From Myxococcales bacterium (lineage in GTDB: Bacteria; Myxococcota_A; Polyangia; Haliangiales; Haliangiaceae), in assembly GCA_016720595.1 (NCBI GenBank), contig JADKKI010000002.1, forward strand, positions 248,001-312,000: a stretch of 64,000 nt of DNA. The letters are read 5' to 3'. Both the position numbers and the translations under genes were made by a program. Below are positions 1-8,800 of this stretch, piece by piece. Positions within the stretch are counted from its first letter, which is position 1; the number at the start of each line of letters is the position of its first letter. Below the pieces are notes generated by a model, which did not search any database, was not told the origin of the DNA, and saw nothing but the letters and a program-made list of their open reading frames with translations.

Positions 1-237
1 ATCGCCGGCCTCCTTGTAGAGGAACTGCATCTCGCGCTGGTCGACGTTCGCAGGCTCCAGCTTCTCACCCGAGCGAATGTTCATCTCCTTGGTCTTGCCG
101 TTGAGGAGGTTCTTGAACACCGTGCGCGTGAACGCTGCTCCCTTGCCGGGCTTCACGAACTGGAACTCGATGATGGTCCAGGGATTCCCGTCCATCAGTA
201 CCTTGAGGCCCTTGCGAATATCGGACGTGTCGTACAT
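1..237 (-). CDS. efp: Elongation factor P, N-terminal part (cut by window edge)
   Basis: This is the first 79 codons of elongation factor P, which enters the ribosomal E site and rescues ribosomes stalled on polyproline. The protein begins MYDTSDIRKGLKVLMDG and carries the KPGKGAAF loop, with the lysine that is post-translationally modified in other bacteria at residue 32. This is the KOW-like N domain; domains II and III lie beyond the left edge. The start is the ATG at 237, read from the complement. The gene is divergent from the sulfur/ubiquitin-like cluster, with 105 bp between the two starts. The conserved loop lysine suggests that a modification enzyme exists elsewhere. Identification is secure from the sequence of this domain alone. 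Confidence 0.95.
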   Translation of the reverse strand, partial: MYDTSDIRKGLKVLMDGNPWTIIEFQFVKPGKGAAFTRTVFKNLLNGKTKEMNIRSGEKLEPANVDQREMQFLYKEAGD

Positions 238-305
238 GGCTGGGGACGTTTACCCCGTGCCGTCCGGGCCTGTCAAACCCAGACTCTCGACGAGCGGGAA
301 CCCAC

Positions 306-341
306 TTGCCGCGACGCCCACCCTGGGGGATAAGGTCCCCC
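306..341 (+). promoter_or_regulatory. Putative promoter and start-site hairpin of the FHA-ThiF-JAMM-LarE unit
   Basis: TTGCCG (306-311) lies 17 bp before GATAAG (329-334), a fair sigma-70-like pair that would put the transcript start within a few bases of the GTG at 343. Overlapping it is a perfect six-base stem: GGGGGA at 325-330, loop TAAGG at 331-335, TCCCCC at 336-341. The loop exposes AAGG about seven bases before the GTG. If transcription starts farther upstream, the hairpin could display or mask the ribosome-binding site. Only the base pairing and spacing are seen; the function is inferred. Confidence 0.3.
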
Positions 342-342
342 C

Positions 343-876
343 GTGGACGCAACGGCGCACTACCGGCACCTGCTGCAGCTCGGGCGGGAGGAGTTCCTGG
401 CCTCCTCCGCACCGGCCGTGCTCGTCCGCTATCGCTCGGTCCACGACAGCGCCGACGGCGGGGCCGCCACCCTGACGCTCGATCAGGACGAGGACGAGCC
501 GGCGGAGACCATCGAGGAGACCCTGCCCCACGGCAAGGACTTCGCGGTCCGGGAGGACATGGATCTCGAGGTCTACCCCCTGGCCAAGAAGCCCGGCGCC
601 TCGTTCCCCGATCGGATCACGATCGGGCGCACCCCCAACAACGACATCGTGATCGTCGATCACTCGGTGTCCCGGCTGCACGCGTATGTCCGCCTCGACG
701 GCAAGACCTGGACCGTCGCCGACGCCGGATCGAAGAACGGCAGCTGGCTCGACCGCAGCGCCCTCGACGCCCGCAAGGAGCGCCGCCTCGCATCGAAGTC
801 CATCCTCCGCGTCGGGGACGTTGATCTGACGTTCTTCCTCGCGGCCGATCTGTTCACCGCGCTCGGAGGTCTGTGA
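343..876 (+). CDS. FHA domain protein heading the sulfur/ubiquitin-like cluster
   Basis: This 177-residue cytoplasmic protein has an FHA domain (phosphothreonine-binding fold) in its second half. The diagnostic residues are present: GR at 95-96, SRLH at 110-113 and SKNG at 130-133. The N-terminal half is acidic and holds ETIEET at 55-60, which resembles the phosphorylatable threonine stretch of GarA-type FHA regulators (family knowledge; a weak match). It starts at a GTG preceded by a hairpin and overlaps the next gene. The same run of genes ends with a Ser/Thr kinase at 5804, so a kinase-FHA pair controlling the cluster is a reasonable inference. No catalytic domain is present. Confidence 0.85.
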   Translation: MDATAHYRHLLQLGREEFLASSAPAVLVRYRSVHDSADGGAATLTLDQDEDEPAETIEETLPHGKDFAVREDMDLEVYPLAKKPGASFPDRITIGRTPNNDIVIVDHSVSRLHAYVRLDGKTWTVADAGSKNGSWLDRSALDARKERRLASKSILRVGDVDLTFFLAADLFTALGGL

Positions 877-1595
877 TGGCGGTCGGCGAATGGGACGAGC
901 GCGTGCTCTGCCCCGATGGCGGATGCGTGGGCGTGATCGGTGCCGACGGCCTGTGCAAGGTGTGCGGGCGCGCGGCCACCAACTGGGGCAACGAGCGCGA
1001 CCGCGGACTCCAGGCCGACGCGGCGGACGACGACGAGGACGAGGATCTGGACGACGAGGATGACGACGACGATTACGAGGACGACGACTCCGACGATCCG
1101 GACGACGACGATGACGACGACGGCGAGGACGACGACCCAGGTCCGCTCGATGCCCTCGATCCCTCGACGCCGTCGCTGATCGGCGCACCCGCCGAGTGGA
1201 ACGAGCGCCGCCTGTGCAAAGACGGCGCATGCATCGGCGTGATCGGTCCGGACGGCATCTGCAAGGTCTGCGGCAAGCCCGCCGGCCGCGGCACGGCCGC
1301 AGCTCCCGCCGCGCCCGCCGGCAAGCCCCCCGCCGGGGTCACGGCAGACGATGCCGAAGGCGACGATGCCGAGGGCGACGACGACGAGGGCGACGACGAC
1401 GAGGGCGACGACGATGACGACGACGACGAGCTGGCTGCCGCCGCTGCCGATCTCGCTGCCGTTGCCTCTCCCGACGCCGTCGCGAAGCTCCCGACCGCCG
1501 AAGACCTGGAGCGCAAGCTGTGCCCGGACGGCGCCTGCGTCGGGGTGATCGGGGCCGACGGGCACTGCAAGCTGTGCGGGAAGGCCGCCGCGTGA
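876..1595 (+). CDS. Triple zinc-ribbon-like protein with acidic linkers
   Basis: This protein of about 239 residues is built from three copies of a roughly 30-residue Cys4 module with the spacing C-x4-C-x9-C-x2-C. The core reads CVGVIGADGLCKVCG in copy 1, CIGVIGPDGICKVCG in copy 2 and CVGVIGADGHCKLCG in copy 3. The copies are separated by long Asp/Glu tracts (about 1025-1140 and 1345-1430), which are low-complexity GAC/GAG/GAT runs in the DNA. The modules look like small treble-clef or zinc-ribbon knuckles. No enzyme domain is visible. The ATG at 876 overlaps the previous stop; a GTG at 873 is an alternative start. A scaffold or metal/sulfur-handling role is only a guess. Confidence 0.75.
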   Translation: MAVGEWDERVLCPDGGCVGVIGADGLCKVCGRAATNWGNERDRGLQADAADDDEDEDLDDEDDDDDYEDDDSDDPDDDDDDDGEDDDPGPLDALDPSTPSLIGAPAEWNERRLCKDGACIGVIGPDGICKVCGKPAGRGTAAAPAAPAGKPPAGVTADDAEGDDAEGDDDEGDDDEGDDDDDDDELAAAAADLAAVASPDAVAKLPTAEDLERKLCPDGACVGVIGADGHCKLCGKAAA

Positions 1596-2305
1596 CCACG
1601 CGTCCGACGACCACACGTGCCGTGATCGTCGGCGCCGGTGGTCTCGGCGGTCCGATCGCGCTTGCCCTCGGCGCTGCGGGCATCGAGCTCACGATCATCG
1701 ATGACGATCGGGTCGAGCTCTCGAACCTCCATCGCCAGATCCAGTTCACCGACGCAGATCTGGGCACGCCGAAGGCGACCCGGCTCGCCGAGATGATCGT
1801 CGCCCACGGCGGGGCTGCCCGCGGCATCGTCGCGAGGTGGACGGCGTCCCGCGCCGACGAGCTTGGTGGCGACGCCGACCTGATCGTCGATGGCAGTGAC
1901 GACCCCGAGACCAAGTTCGCGATCTCGGACTGGGCGGTCGCCAACGGTCGCTGCTACGTGATCGCCGCGGCGCTGCGCTACGGCGGCAACGTGTTCGCCG
2001 GCGTCCCCGGCGTCGGTTGCTACCGCTGCCTGTTCGAGGCACCCGTCGACGCTCCGAGCTGCGCCGACGCAGGCGTCCTCGGCCCGATCGTCGGCGCGAT
2101 CGGTGGCGTCGCTGCGGCCCTGGCGCTCGGCCTCGTGTCCGGCGACCGGACCTATGCCGGCGCCCTGCTTGCCTTCGATGATCTCCGCAAGGTCGCCGAG
2201 CCGCGCGTCGTTCGATTCGCGGCCCGTCCCGACTGTCCGGCGTGCATGCGCGCGCCGATCTCCCCCCTGGCGACCGCGCCCGTGCGCGTCGCGGAGCACT
2301 CCTGA
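1592..2305 (+). CDS. ThiF/MoeB/HesA-family E1-like adenylyltransferase
   Basis: At 237 residues this is a compact E1-like enzyme that would activate the C-terminal glycine of a ubiquitin-fold carrier by adenylation. Visible features are the nucleotide loop VGAGGLGG (13-20), Asp residues at 37-39, the LHRQ arginine (R48), K61, the DGSDDPETK segment (100-108), CADAGVLGP (157-165) and two CxxC zinc pairs (C143/C146 and C215/C218). There is no rhodanese domain, unlike MoeZ. The GTG start at 1592 overlaps the upstream stop and gives the canonical N-terminus; an upstream in-frame ATG at 1520 lies inside the previous gene. The next gene encodes its likely substrate, with a stop-start overlap at 2303-2307. 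Confidence 0.9.
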   Translation: MTTRPTTTRAVIVGAGGLGGPIALALGAAGIELTIIDDDRVELSNLHRQIQFTDADLGTPKATRLAEMIVAHGGAARGIVARWTASRADELGGDADLIVDGSDDPETKFAISDWAVANGRCYVIAAALRYGGNVFAGVPGVGCYRCLFEAPVDAPSCADAGVLGPIVGAIGGVAAALALGLVSGDRTYAGALLAFDDLRKVAEPRVVRFAARPDCPACMRAPISPLATAPVRVAEHS

Positions 2306-2577
2306 TGCCCAGCATTCGTGTCCCCAGCGCCCTGCGGTCGTTCACCGGCGGCGCCTCCGATGTCGAGATCACCGCGAGCACCGTGCGAGATGCCCTGACC
2401 GCACTCGAGCAGAAGCACCCCGGCATCGGCGCGAAGATCCTCCGCGAGGATGGCACCGTGAAGCCGTTCATCCGGGTGTTCGTGGGTCCCGATGACATCG
2501 GTGATCTCGGCGGCCTCGACGCGAAGGTCAGCGAGCGCGACGAGATCTCGATCGTCCCCGCGATCGCCGGAGGCTAG
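2305..2577 (+). CDS. CysO/MoaD/ThiS-like sulfur carrier ending in Gly-Gly
   Basis: This 90-residue beta-grasp protein ends in PAIAGG, the diglycine that an E1-like partner adenylates and converts to a thiocarboxylate. Its start (VPSALRSFTGG), middle (IRVFVGPDDI) and end (ISIVPAIAGG) match the mycobacterial cysteine-synthesis carrier CysO more closely than MoaD or ThiS (recalled family comparison, not an alignment). It lies between the E1-like enzyme and a JAMM peptidase, as in mec-cysO-cysM loci, but no cysM is visible in the window. The ATG at 2305 overlaps the upstream TGA. Its last codons supply the GGAGG at 2569-2573 that serves as ribosome-binding site for the next gene. Confidence 0.88.
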   Translation: MPSIRVPSALRSFTGGASDVEITASTVRDALTALEQKHPGIGAKILREDGTVKPFIRVFVGPDDIGDLGGLDAKVSERDEISIVPAIAGG

Positions 2578-2581
2578 CGGC

Positions 2582-2983
2582 ATGCGCGACGATCAGGTTC
2601 GGCGCTATGCGCGCCACATCCTGCTCCCCGATGTCGGGGGCATCGGGCAGACCGCCCTCCTGACCGCCACGGCGCATGTCGAGGTCGGAGGCGATCGCGC
2701 CCCCGCACCGAGCGATCCGGTGGCCGAGCTGATCGCCGCGACCTACCTCGCCGCGGGCGGCGTCGGCTGCCTCGCAGTCGGCGGCGCCGATCGAGAGCAG
2801 CTCGCCGAGCTCGCCGCACACGGTCCCGACACCCGGATCGTGAGCTCCTCCGACGGCCGCCCGGTCGTGCTGTCTCCCTGCCCGCCCTGGTGGCCCACGG
2901 CCCCCGGCGACGAGCGCGCCCTCGCGTTCTGGCGCGGCGGGATCGCGGCGACGCGCTGGATGGCGGACCTCACGCGCCGGTGA
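2582..2983 (+). CDS. Degenerate E1-like N-terminal fragment
   Basis: This 133-residue protein begins with the helical lead-in typical of MoeB/ThiF/HesA enzymes (RRYARHILLPDVGGIGQ). The Rossmann loop that should follow is missing: the position of the usual GxGGLG reads VGGDRAPAP, and no LHRQ or adenylation motifs follow. A weak Rossmann echo remains (YLAAGGVGCLAV). The reading frame is intact, has a good GGAGG site seven bases upstream, and is overlapped by the next start at 2980, so it is probably expressed rather than decayed. It could be an inactive E1 half that pairs with the active enzyme at 1592, but this is inference. Confidence 0.7.
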   Translation: MRDDQVRRYARHILLPDVGGIGQTALLTATAHVEVGGDRAPAPSDPVAELIAATYLAAGGVGCLAVGGADREQLAELAAHGPDTRIVSSSDGRPVVLSPCPPWWPTAPGDERALAFWRGGIAATRWMADLTRR

Positions 2984-3432
2984 CGCCGATCGTGATCCCC
3001 GACGAGGTTCGCGCATGGGTCTACGCGCACGCCCTCGCCACGTTCCCGGAGGAGTGCTGCGGGTACCTCACCGGTCCGCGCGCTGGCGACCGGGTCGACA
3101 CCGCGGTCGCGTGCCGGAACGCCCAGGTGGATGGGGATCATCCGGTCGCCCCGTACCGCAGCGCGGACACCGGCTTCGTGATCGCGGGCGCCGAGCTCCT
3201 CAGGTTCGCCCGCGCGTTCGACACCGACCAGCCTCCGCGCGTGGTCTACCACTCGCACACCAACGGCCGCGCGTACTTCTCGGAGATCGATCGGCAGATG
3301 GCGGACGGGCCGAGCTATCCCGTCCAGCACCTCGTGATCGGCGTCGTCGCCGGCGCGATCACCGAGCTCGCCCAGTTCGCGTGGTCGGAGGCCGAGCGGG
3401 ATCACGTCGAGATCGCGAGGTGGCAGCCATGA
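2980..3432 (+). CDS. Mec-like JAMM/MPN+ metallopeptidase
   Basis: This 150-residue JAMM peptidase would cleave an adduct from the C-terminal glycine of a ubiquitin-fold carrier. The zinc motif is complete: a glutamate at 24/25 (PEECCG), then HSH at 91-93, S101 and D104, giving H-x-H-x7-S-x2-D. In mycobacteria the related Mec enzyme releases cysteine from CysO-cysteine (established for that family). The neighbouring CysO-like carrier makes the same reaction type likely, although the adduct here is unknown because no cysteine synthase gene is adjacent. The GTG at 2980 overlaps the upstream stop; the final ATGA overlaps the next gene. Confidence 0.9.
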   Translation: MTPIVIPDEVRAWVYAHALATFPEECCGYLTGPRAGDRVDTAVACRNAQVDGDHPVAPYRSADTGFVIAGAELLRFARAFDTDQPPRVVYHSHTNGRAYFSEIDRQMADGPSYPVQHLVIGVVAGAITELAQFAWSEAERDHVEIARWQP

Positions 3433-3722
3433 AGCTCGGGATCGTGCTGGCGACGCGCGCTGATCTCGTGACCGCCGCCGCCCTCGCGCACGCGGCCCGG
3501 CGCGCTCGCCACGAGGTCGCACTGTTCGCGATGGATGCCGGCGTTCACGCGCTCGCCGCCGAGCCCGCGATCGCCACGGCCCTCCTCGACGACGACTGCG
3601 AGCTCACCGCGTGTTCGAACTCGGCCGTCGGGCTCGAGCTCGTCGACGGCATCGTCCGCGGGAGCCAGGACGATCACGCCGCGGTGCTCGCGACCAGTGA
3701 CCGCGTGGTCGCGCTCACATGA
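3429..3722 (+). CDS. DsrE/TusD-like small protein
   Basis: This 97-residue protein has the alternating hydrophobic strands and helices of the DsrE/DsrF-like fold (GIVLATRADL at the start, EVALFAMDAGV in the middle). The active-cysteine position of DsrE is plausibly filled by C62 in ELTACSNSA. DsrE-family proteins carry sulfur as a persulfide and act with DsrF/DsrH and TusA partners. Here the next three genes look like those partners. It overlaps its neighbours by four bases on each side. The match is based on pattern and context and is moderate. Confidence 0.6.
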   Translation: MKLGIVLATRADLVTAAALAHAARRARHEVALFAMDAGVHALAAEPAIATALLDDDCELTACSNSAVGLELVDGIVRGSQDDHAAVLATSDRVVALT

Positions 3723-3949
3723 TCCTCATCATCTGCACCACCCGCGATCCGCACCGCCAGGCGGAGGCGCTGCGCGCTGCGCTCGGCGTGACCCTGCGTG
3801 GGGCGCGTGTCGAGGTCGCCGTGACGCTGCCGCTCCTGACGCCACTCGCCCAGCGCGCAGCCGACACCTTGTGCTCGTTCGGGCACGTGATCGGCGTCGA
3901 TCCCGCAGAGGCGATCGATCGCGCCACCGCGGTGGAGGTGTGGACGTGA
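3719..3949 (+). CDS. DsrF/TusC-like mini protein
   Basis: This 76-residue protein starts ILIICTTRDPHRQAEALRA, resembling the first strand and helix of TusC/DsrF proteins, which are normally about 115-120 residues. Cysteines are present at about residues 6 and 52. It is shorter than the family norm, so it may keep only the core of the fold. Its position between a DsrE-like and a DsrH-like gene, with ATGA and GTGA overlaps on the two sides, is the strongest argument. On sequence alone it would be called hypothetical. Confidence 0.45.
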   Translation: MILIICTTRDPHRQAEALRAALGVTLRGARVEVAVTLPLLTPLAQRAADTLCSFGHVIGVDPAEAIDRATAVEVWT

Positions 3950-4143
3950 GGACCGTGCTCCACCTCGTCCGACCCACCGCTACCCCAGCGAGGGTGGCCG
4001 AGCGCGACTGGGTGGTGTATCTCCAGGCAACCGAGCTCGTGCTCGCGCCTTCGGCGCACGCGGCTCCGCTCCCGCCCGGCCCCATCACCCATGACCAGCT
4101 CGTCGCCCTCAGCTTCGCCGCCGATCTCGTCATCACCTGGTGA
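3946..4143 (+). CDS. DsrH/TusB-like mini protein
   Basis: This 65-residue protein begins VRTVLHLVRP and ends LVALSFAADLVITW. TusB/DsrH proteins typically open with a strand containing LH and close with a hydrophobic strand ending in tryptophan, so both ends fit, although the middle is shortened (the family is usually about 95 residues). No cysteine is present, whereas some DsrH proteins use one. The GTG start at 3946 overlaps the upstream stop by the usual four bases. If correct, this completes a DsrE-DsrF-DsrH trio feeding the TusA-like protein that follows. Confidence 0.45.
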   Translation: MRTVLHLVRPTATPARVAERDWVVYLQATELVLAPSAHAAPLPPGPITHDQLVALSFAADLVITW

Positions 4144-4390
4144 CGCCGTCGACCTCCCACTCGATCTGTCACTGGATCTCCGCGGCGAGGTCTGCCCCTT
4201 CACGTTCGTGCGGACCAAGCTCGCGCTCGAGGCGCTGCCGCTCGGCGCCACCCTGCGCGTGATCGTGGACCATGAACCGGCGAGCCGGAACCTCCCGCGG
4301 AGCGCCACCGAATGGGGCCAGGAGGTCCTCGGCGTGGCCCTGCTCCCCGACCAGACCTGGACGATCGACCTCCGCAAGCGAGTGCGCTAG
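4091..4390 (+). CDS. TusA/SirA-family sulfur carrier
   Basis: This 99-residue protein has a TusA domain from about residue 26. The signature LDLRGEVCPFTFVRTKLALE places the persulfide-carrying cysteine at 35 and is followed by the helix and GATLRVIV strand of the family. The usual CPxP motif is CPFT here, so its second proline is missing. The only clear start is the ATG at 4091, which overlaps the previous gene by 53 bp and gives a Ser/Pro-rich N-terminal extension. TusA proteins pass sulfur between DsrE-type complexes and acceptor enzymes; the gene 11 bp downstream encodes the sulfur transferase LarE. Confidence 0.85.
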   Translation: MTSSSPSASPPISSSPGDAVDLPLDLSLDLRGEVCPFTFVRTKLALEALPLGATLRVIVDHEPASRNLPRSATEWGQEVLGVALLPDQTWTIDLRKRVR

Positions 4391-4401
4391 GGTCCAAGGC
4401 G

Positions 4402-5237
<836 letters not shown>

Positions 5238-5241
<4 letters not shown>

Positions 5242-5807
5242 TCCGCGCGGCGGCCCTCGCGATCCTCCTCGCGTCGACCGTCGCCGGTGCCGATCAGGGA
5301 GTGGTCAAGAAGGATCGCGAGCGCGCCACGAAGTCCACCAAGCACGGCCCCTCCCCGGTGCCAGGGACCCGGCCGGTGAGGCTCCTCAACCTCTACAACC
5401 AGTGGACGCACGAGTGGCTCGCCGTCGAACCCGATCGGCCACCGGGTCCCGACACGGTCGATCGCTTCCTCCGCGATCACTTCACGAACGAGTCCACCAA
5501 GATGGAGCCGCGCTTGATCGGGATGGTGGCCGCGGCGGCGCAGAAGTTCCGCAGCGACACCGCGATCGTGGTCTCCGCCTTCCGCCACCCCAAGTACAAC
5601 CTGATCCTCCGCAAGAAGGGCCATCAGGTCGCGCGCGACAGCCAGCACACGCATGGCGATGCGATCGACTTCTTCATCCCGAACATCCCGACGATGACGC
5701 TCCACGCCTGGGCGAAGGACCAGCAGATCGGCGGCGTCGGGCTGTATCTCGAGAGTGGCTTCGTGCACATGGACACCGGGCGCGTCCGTTACTGGTCCGG
5801 AGAATGA
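5238..5807 (+). CDS. Secreted DUF882/MepK-like murein endopeptidase (M15 fold)
   Basis: This 189-residue protein has an N-terminal signal sequence (IRAAALAILLASTVAGA). The mature part contains the zinc-site pattern of the YcbK/MepK group: SAFRHPKYN, then SQHTHGDAIDFFIP and GGVGLYLESGFVHMDTG. MepK in E. coli cleaves 3-3 peptidoglycan cross-links (family knowledge). The GTG start overlaps the larE stop, and its own stop overlaps the next kinase gene, so it is embedded in the sulfur cluster's transcription unit. A periplasmic cell-wall function is likely; why it travels with sulfur genes is unclear. Confidence 0.82.
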
Positions 5808-8800
5808 CCGACGAGCCACCGCCGAGCGGCTCCGGGCGGACGCTGGCCGCCGAGCCGAGCCGCCCCGGGACCGAGCCCACCGTCGCGGCGGCGCCGAGCG
5901 GGAGCGAGCCCACCGTCGCGGCAGCGCCGAGCGGGAGCGAGCGGACGATCGCCGCGCCCGCGCCTGGCTCCAACCCGGGCTCGATGCCGACCATCGCGGA
6001 GACCACACTCACGCCGACGTCCGATCTGGTCCGGCGCGCGGCAGGTGCCAGCCCCTCGCGACCGGGCTCGGGGCTCCGGCCGAAATCCGATAGCCAGACG
6101 CGCTCCGTCGGCGAGGAGATGCAGGCGGCCTCGATCGAGAAGTTCGGCCGCGTCGGCCACGATCGCTTCGAGATGCTGGACGAGCTCGCCCGCGGCGGCC
6201 TCGGCCGCGTGTTCCGCGCGCGCGATCCACGGACCAACCGGATCGTCGCGATCAAGGAGGTGCTCCGCCCGCAGTCCGACATCATCGTCCGGTTCGCGCG
6301 CGAGGCCCTGGTCACCGCGAACCTCCAGCACCCAGCGATCGTCCCGGTGTACGAGGTCGGGCGGTGGGACACCGGCGAGCCGTTCTACGCGATGAAGCTC
6401 GTGCAGGGCCGGACCCTCGACGATCTGATCTTCGAGGGCAAGACGCTCGAGGCGCGGATGGGGCTGGTCCCGCACCTGATCGATGTCGCCGATGCACTCG
6501 CGTACGCGCACAGCGAGCGCGTCATCCACCGCGATCTCAAGCCCGCGAACGTGCTGGTCGGCGCGTACGGCGAGACCGTGGTGATCGACTGGGGCCTCGC
6601 CAAGAACATGGCCACCGGCGAGGAGCTCGACGCCTTGCCGACCGCGACCACGATCCCACCCGACACCACGGACACGGTGGTCGGCGCGGTCCTCGGCACG
6701 CCCGCGTACATGCCGCCGGAGCAGGCGATCGGCGAGAAGGTCGACGAGCACGCGGACGTCTACGCGATCGGCGCGATCCTCTACCACGTCCTCACCGGCG
6801 TCCGGCCGTACCGGCAGGCGCGCACGATCGACGAGCTCCTCCAGCTCGTCTCCACCCAGCCGCCCCAGCCGATCATCGAGCTCGCGCCGGAGGCGCCGGC
6901 GGAGCTGATCGCGATCGTCGAGAAGGCGATGGCGCGCCGCCCCACCGATCGGTACGCCACCGCCCAGGGCCTCGCGCACGATCTCCGGGCGTTCCAGGCC
7001 GGCAAGCTGGTCGGGGCCCACCGCTACACGGGGTGGCAGCTCGTGCGTCGCTGGGTGTCGAAGCATCGCGGCATGGTGCTGACCGCGGCGATCGCGCTCG
7101 GCATCCTGATCACCGTGGGCTCGATCGGCGTGTGGCGGATCGCTCGAGAGCGCGACATCGCGCGCCGCGAGCGCACCGAGGCGCAGACCCAGCGCGAGAC
7201 CGCAGAGCGGCGGTACGCCGACAGCCTCGAAGAGCTCGGGCGTCAGGCGGTGAATGCGCGGAGCCCCGACAAGGCGCTCCCGCTCCTGGATCGCGCGGCC
7301 ACCACACGGAAGGGCAGCTCGCCCACCCTCGACATCTTGATCAACGTGGCGCGCTCGGCGTACGCGGGCCTCGTCGGCATCGCCCCGCCGCATGCGCGCG
7401 GCACCACGTCCGCGGGTCTCGCCCATGGCGGGAGCTGGGTGGTGTCCACGGGGAGCGACGGCGCACTTCGCGCGTGGGACCTCGTCGCCAATCGCGAGGT
7501 CTGGTCCATCCAGGGCGCACGGCTCGGCGCGGTCTCACCCGACGGGCGATCCATCCTCGGCGTCGACGAGACCGGGCGCCTGTCCGTGTTCGCCGCGGAC
7601 GACGGCAAGCTGCTCCACGAGTGGCGTCCCGATCCCACCGCCAGCACCGACGTCGCCTCGATCTTGACCTGGGCACCCGACGGCTCGCACTTCGCGGCCG
7701 CCACGCCCGCCGGACGCGTGTTCCTCGGCGCCGCCACCTCGTCGACCCTCGCGTCACTCGATCCTCACAAGGCCGTGGTGTGGACCGTGGCGTTCTCGCC
7801 CGACGGTGCACTGTTCGCGACGGCGGGCGATGACGGCGTGACGATGGTCCGCGAGGCCGCGACCGGCAAGACGATCGCCGCGCTGGTAGAGGACCCGATC
7901 GCCAAGGTCGCGAGTGTTCAGTGGCTCGATGCGAATCAGCTGGTCGCAGGTGACGACAAGGGGCTCGCCCGCGTCTGGGACGTGCGCGCGCACCGGGTGG
8001 TCCGGACCCTGCGCCAGACCGGCGACATCTACGGAATGGTGCTCGGCACCGGCGCGCCGCGCTGGCTCGCGACGTTCGGCGCCAGCCTCGCGGTCACCGT
8101 GTGGAACGTGGACACCGGCACGGAGCTCGCGAAGCTCGGCGGGCACGAGGTGGGGGTCGACGTGGCCGCCGCCGCGAACGGCCTCCTGGTCACCACCGAC
8201 GAGACGGGCAACACCTTCGTGTGGTCACCGCTCACCGGGGACCGGATCCAAGCGCTGCCCAACGAGGGCACGATCCAGGGCGTCTCGGTCGCCGGTGATC
8301 GCGTCGTGGTGTTCGGGAACACGCGCCAGCGCGTCTGGCAGGTCGCAGCGGATCGAAGCATGCGTCGCCTGGTTGGCCACACGGCCCGGGTTCGCGATCT
8401 CACGTGGTCCGCCGATGGCCGCACCGTGTGGTCGGCCTCGCACGACGGCACGGTGCGCGGGGTGGAGCTCGCCACGGGCAAGGCCACCGTGCTCGGCACT
8501 GGTGGGTTCGTCGAGCCGACGTTCCTGGTGACCCCGACGACGCCGTTACCAACCAACCCGCACGGGATGCGCTCGTTGCGGCTCTCGCCGGATGGGAAGT
8601 TCGTCGCGACCGCAGCCGAGGATGGCGGGCTCATCCTGTGGGACCTCGAGAACACGGCCCACCAGATCAAGCTCACCGGTCACACCGGGCGAGTTCGCCG
8701 CCTCGTGTTCACCCAAGATCAACACACGGCGTACTCCGTCGGCGACACCACGCTCCGCGCCTGGGACCTCGCGACGGGCAAGCAGCGTGCTTCCGTGGAG

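Noticed and set aside
1025..1430. Acidic GAC/GAG runs as a CRISPR-like or satellite array
   Set aside because: They are in-frame codons for Asp/Glu linkers, with no regular repeat-spacer pattern.
2582..2983. Calling the E1 fragment a pseudogene
   Set aside because: It has an intact frame, a good ribosome-binding site and a four-base overlap with the next gene, so it is more likely a retained short protein.
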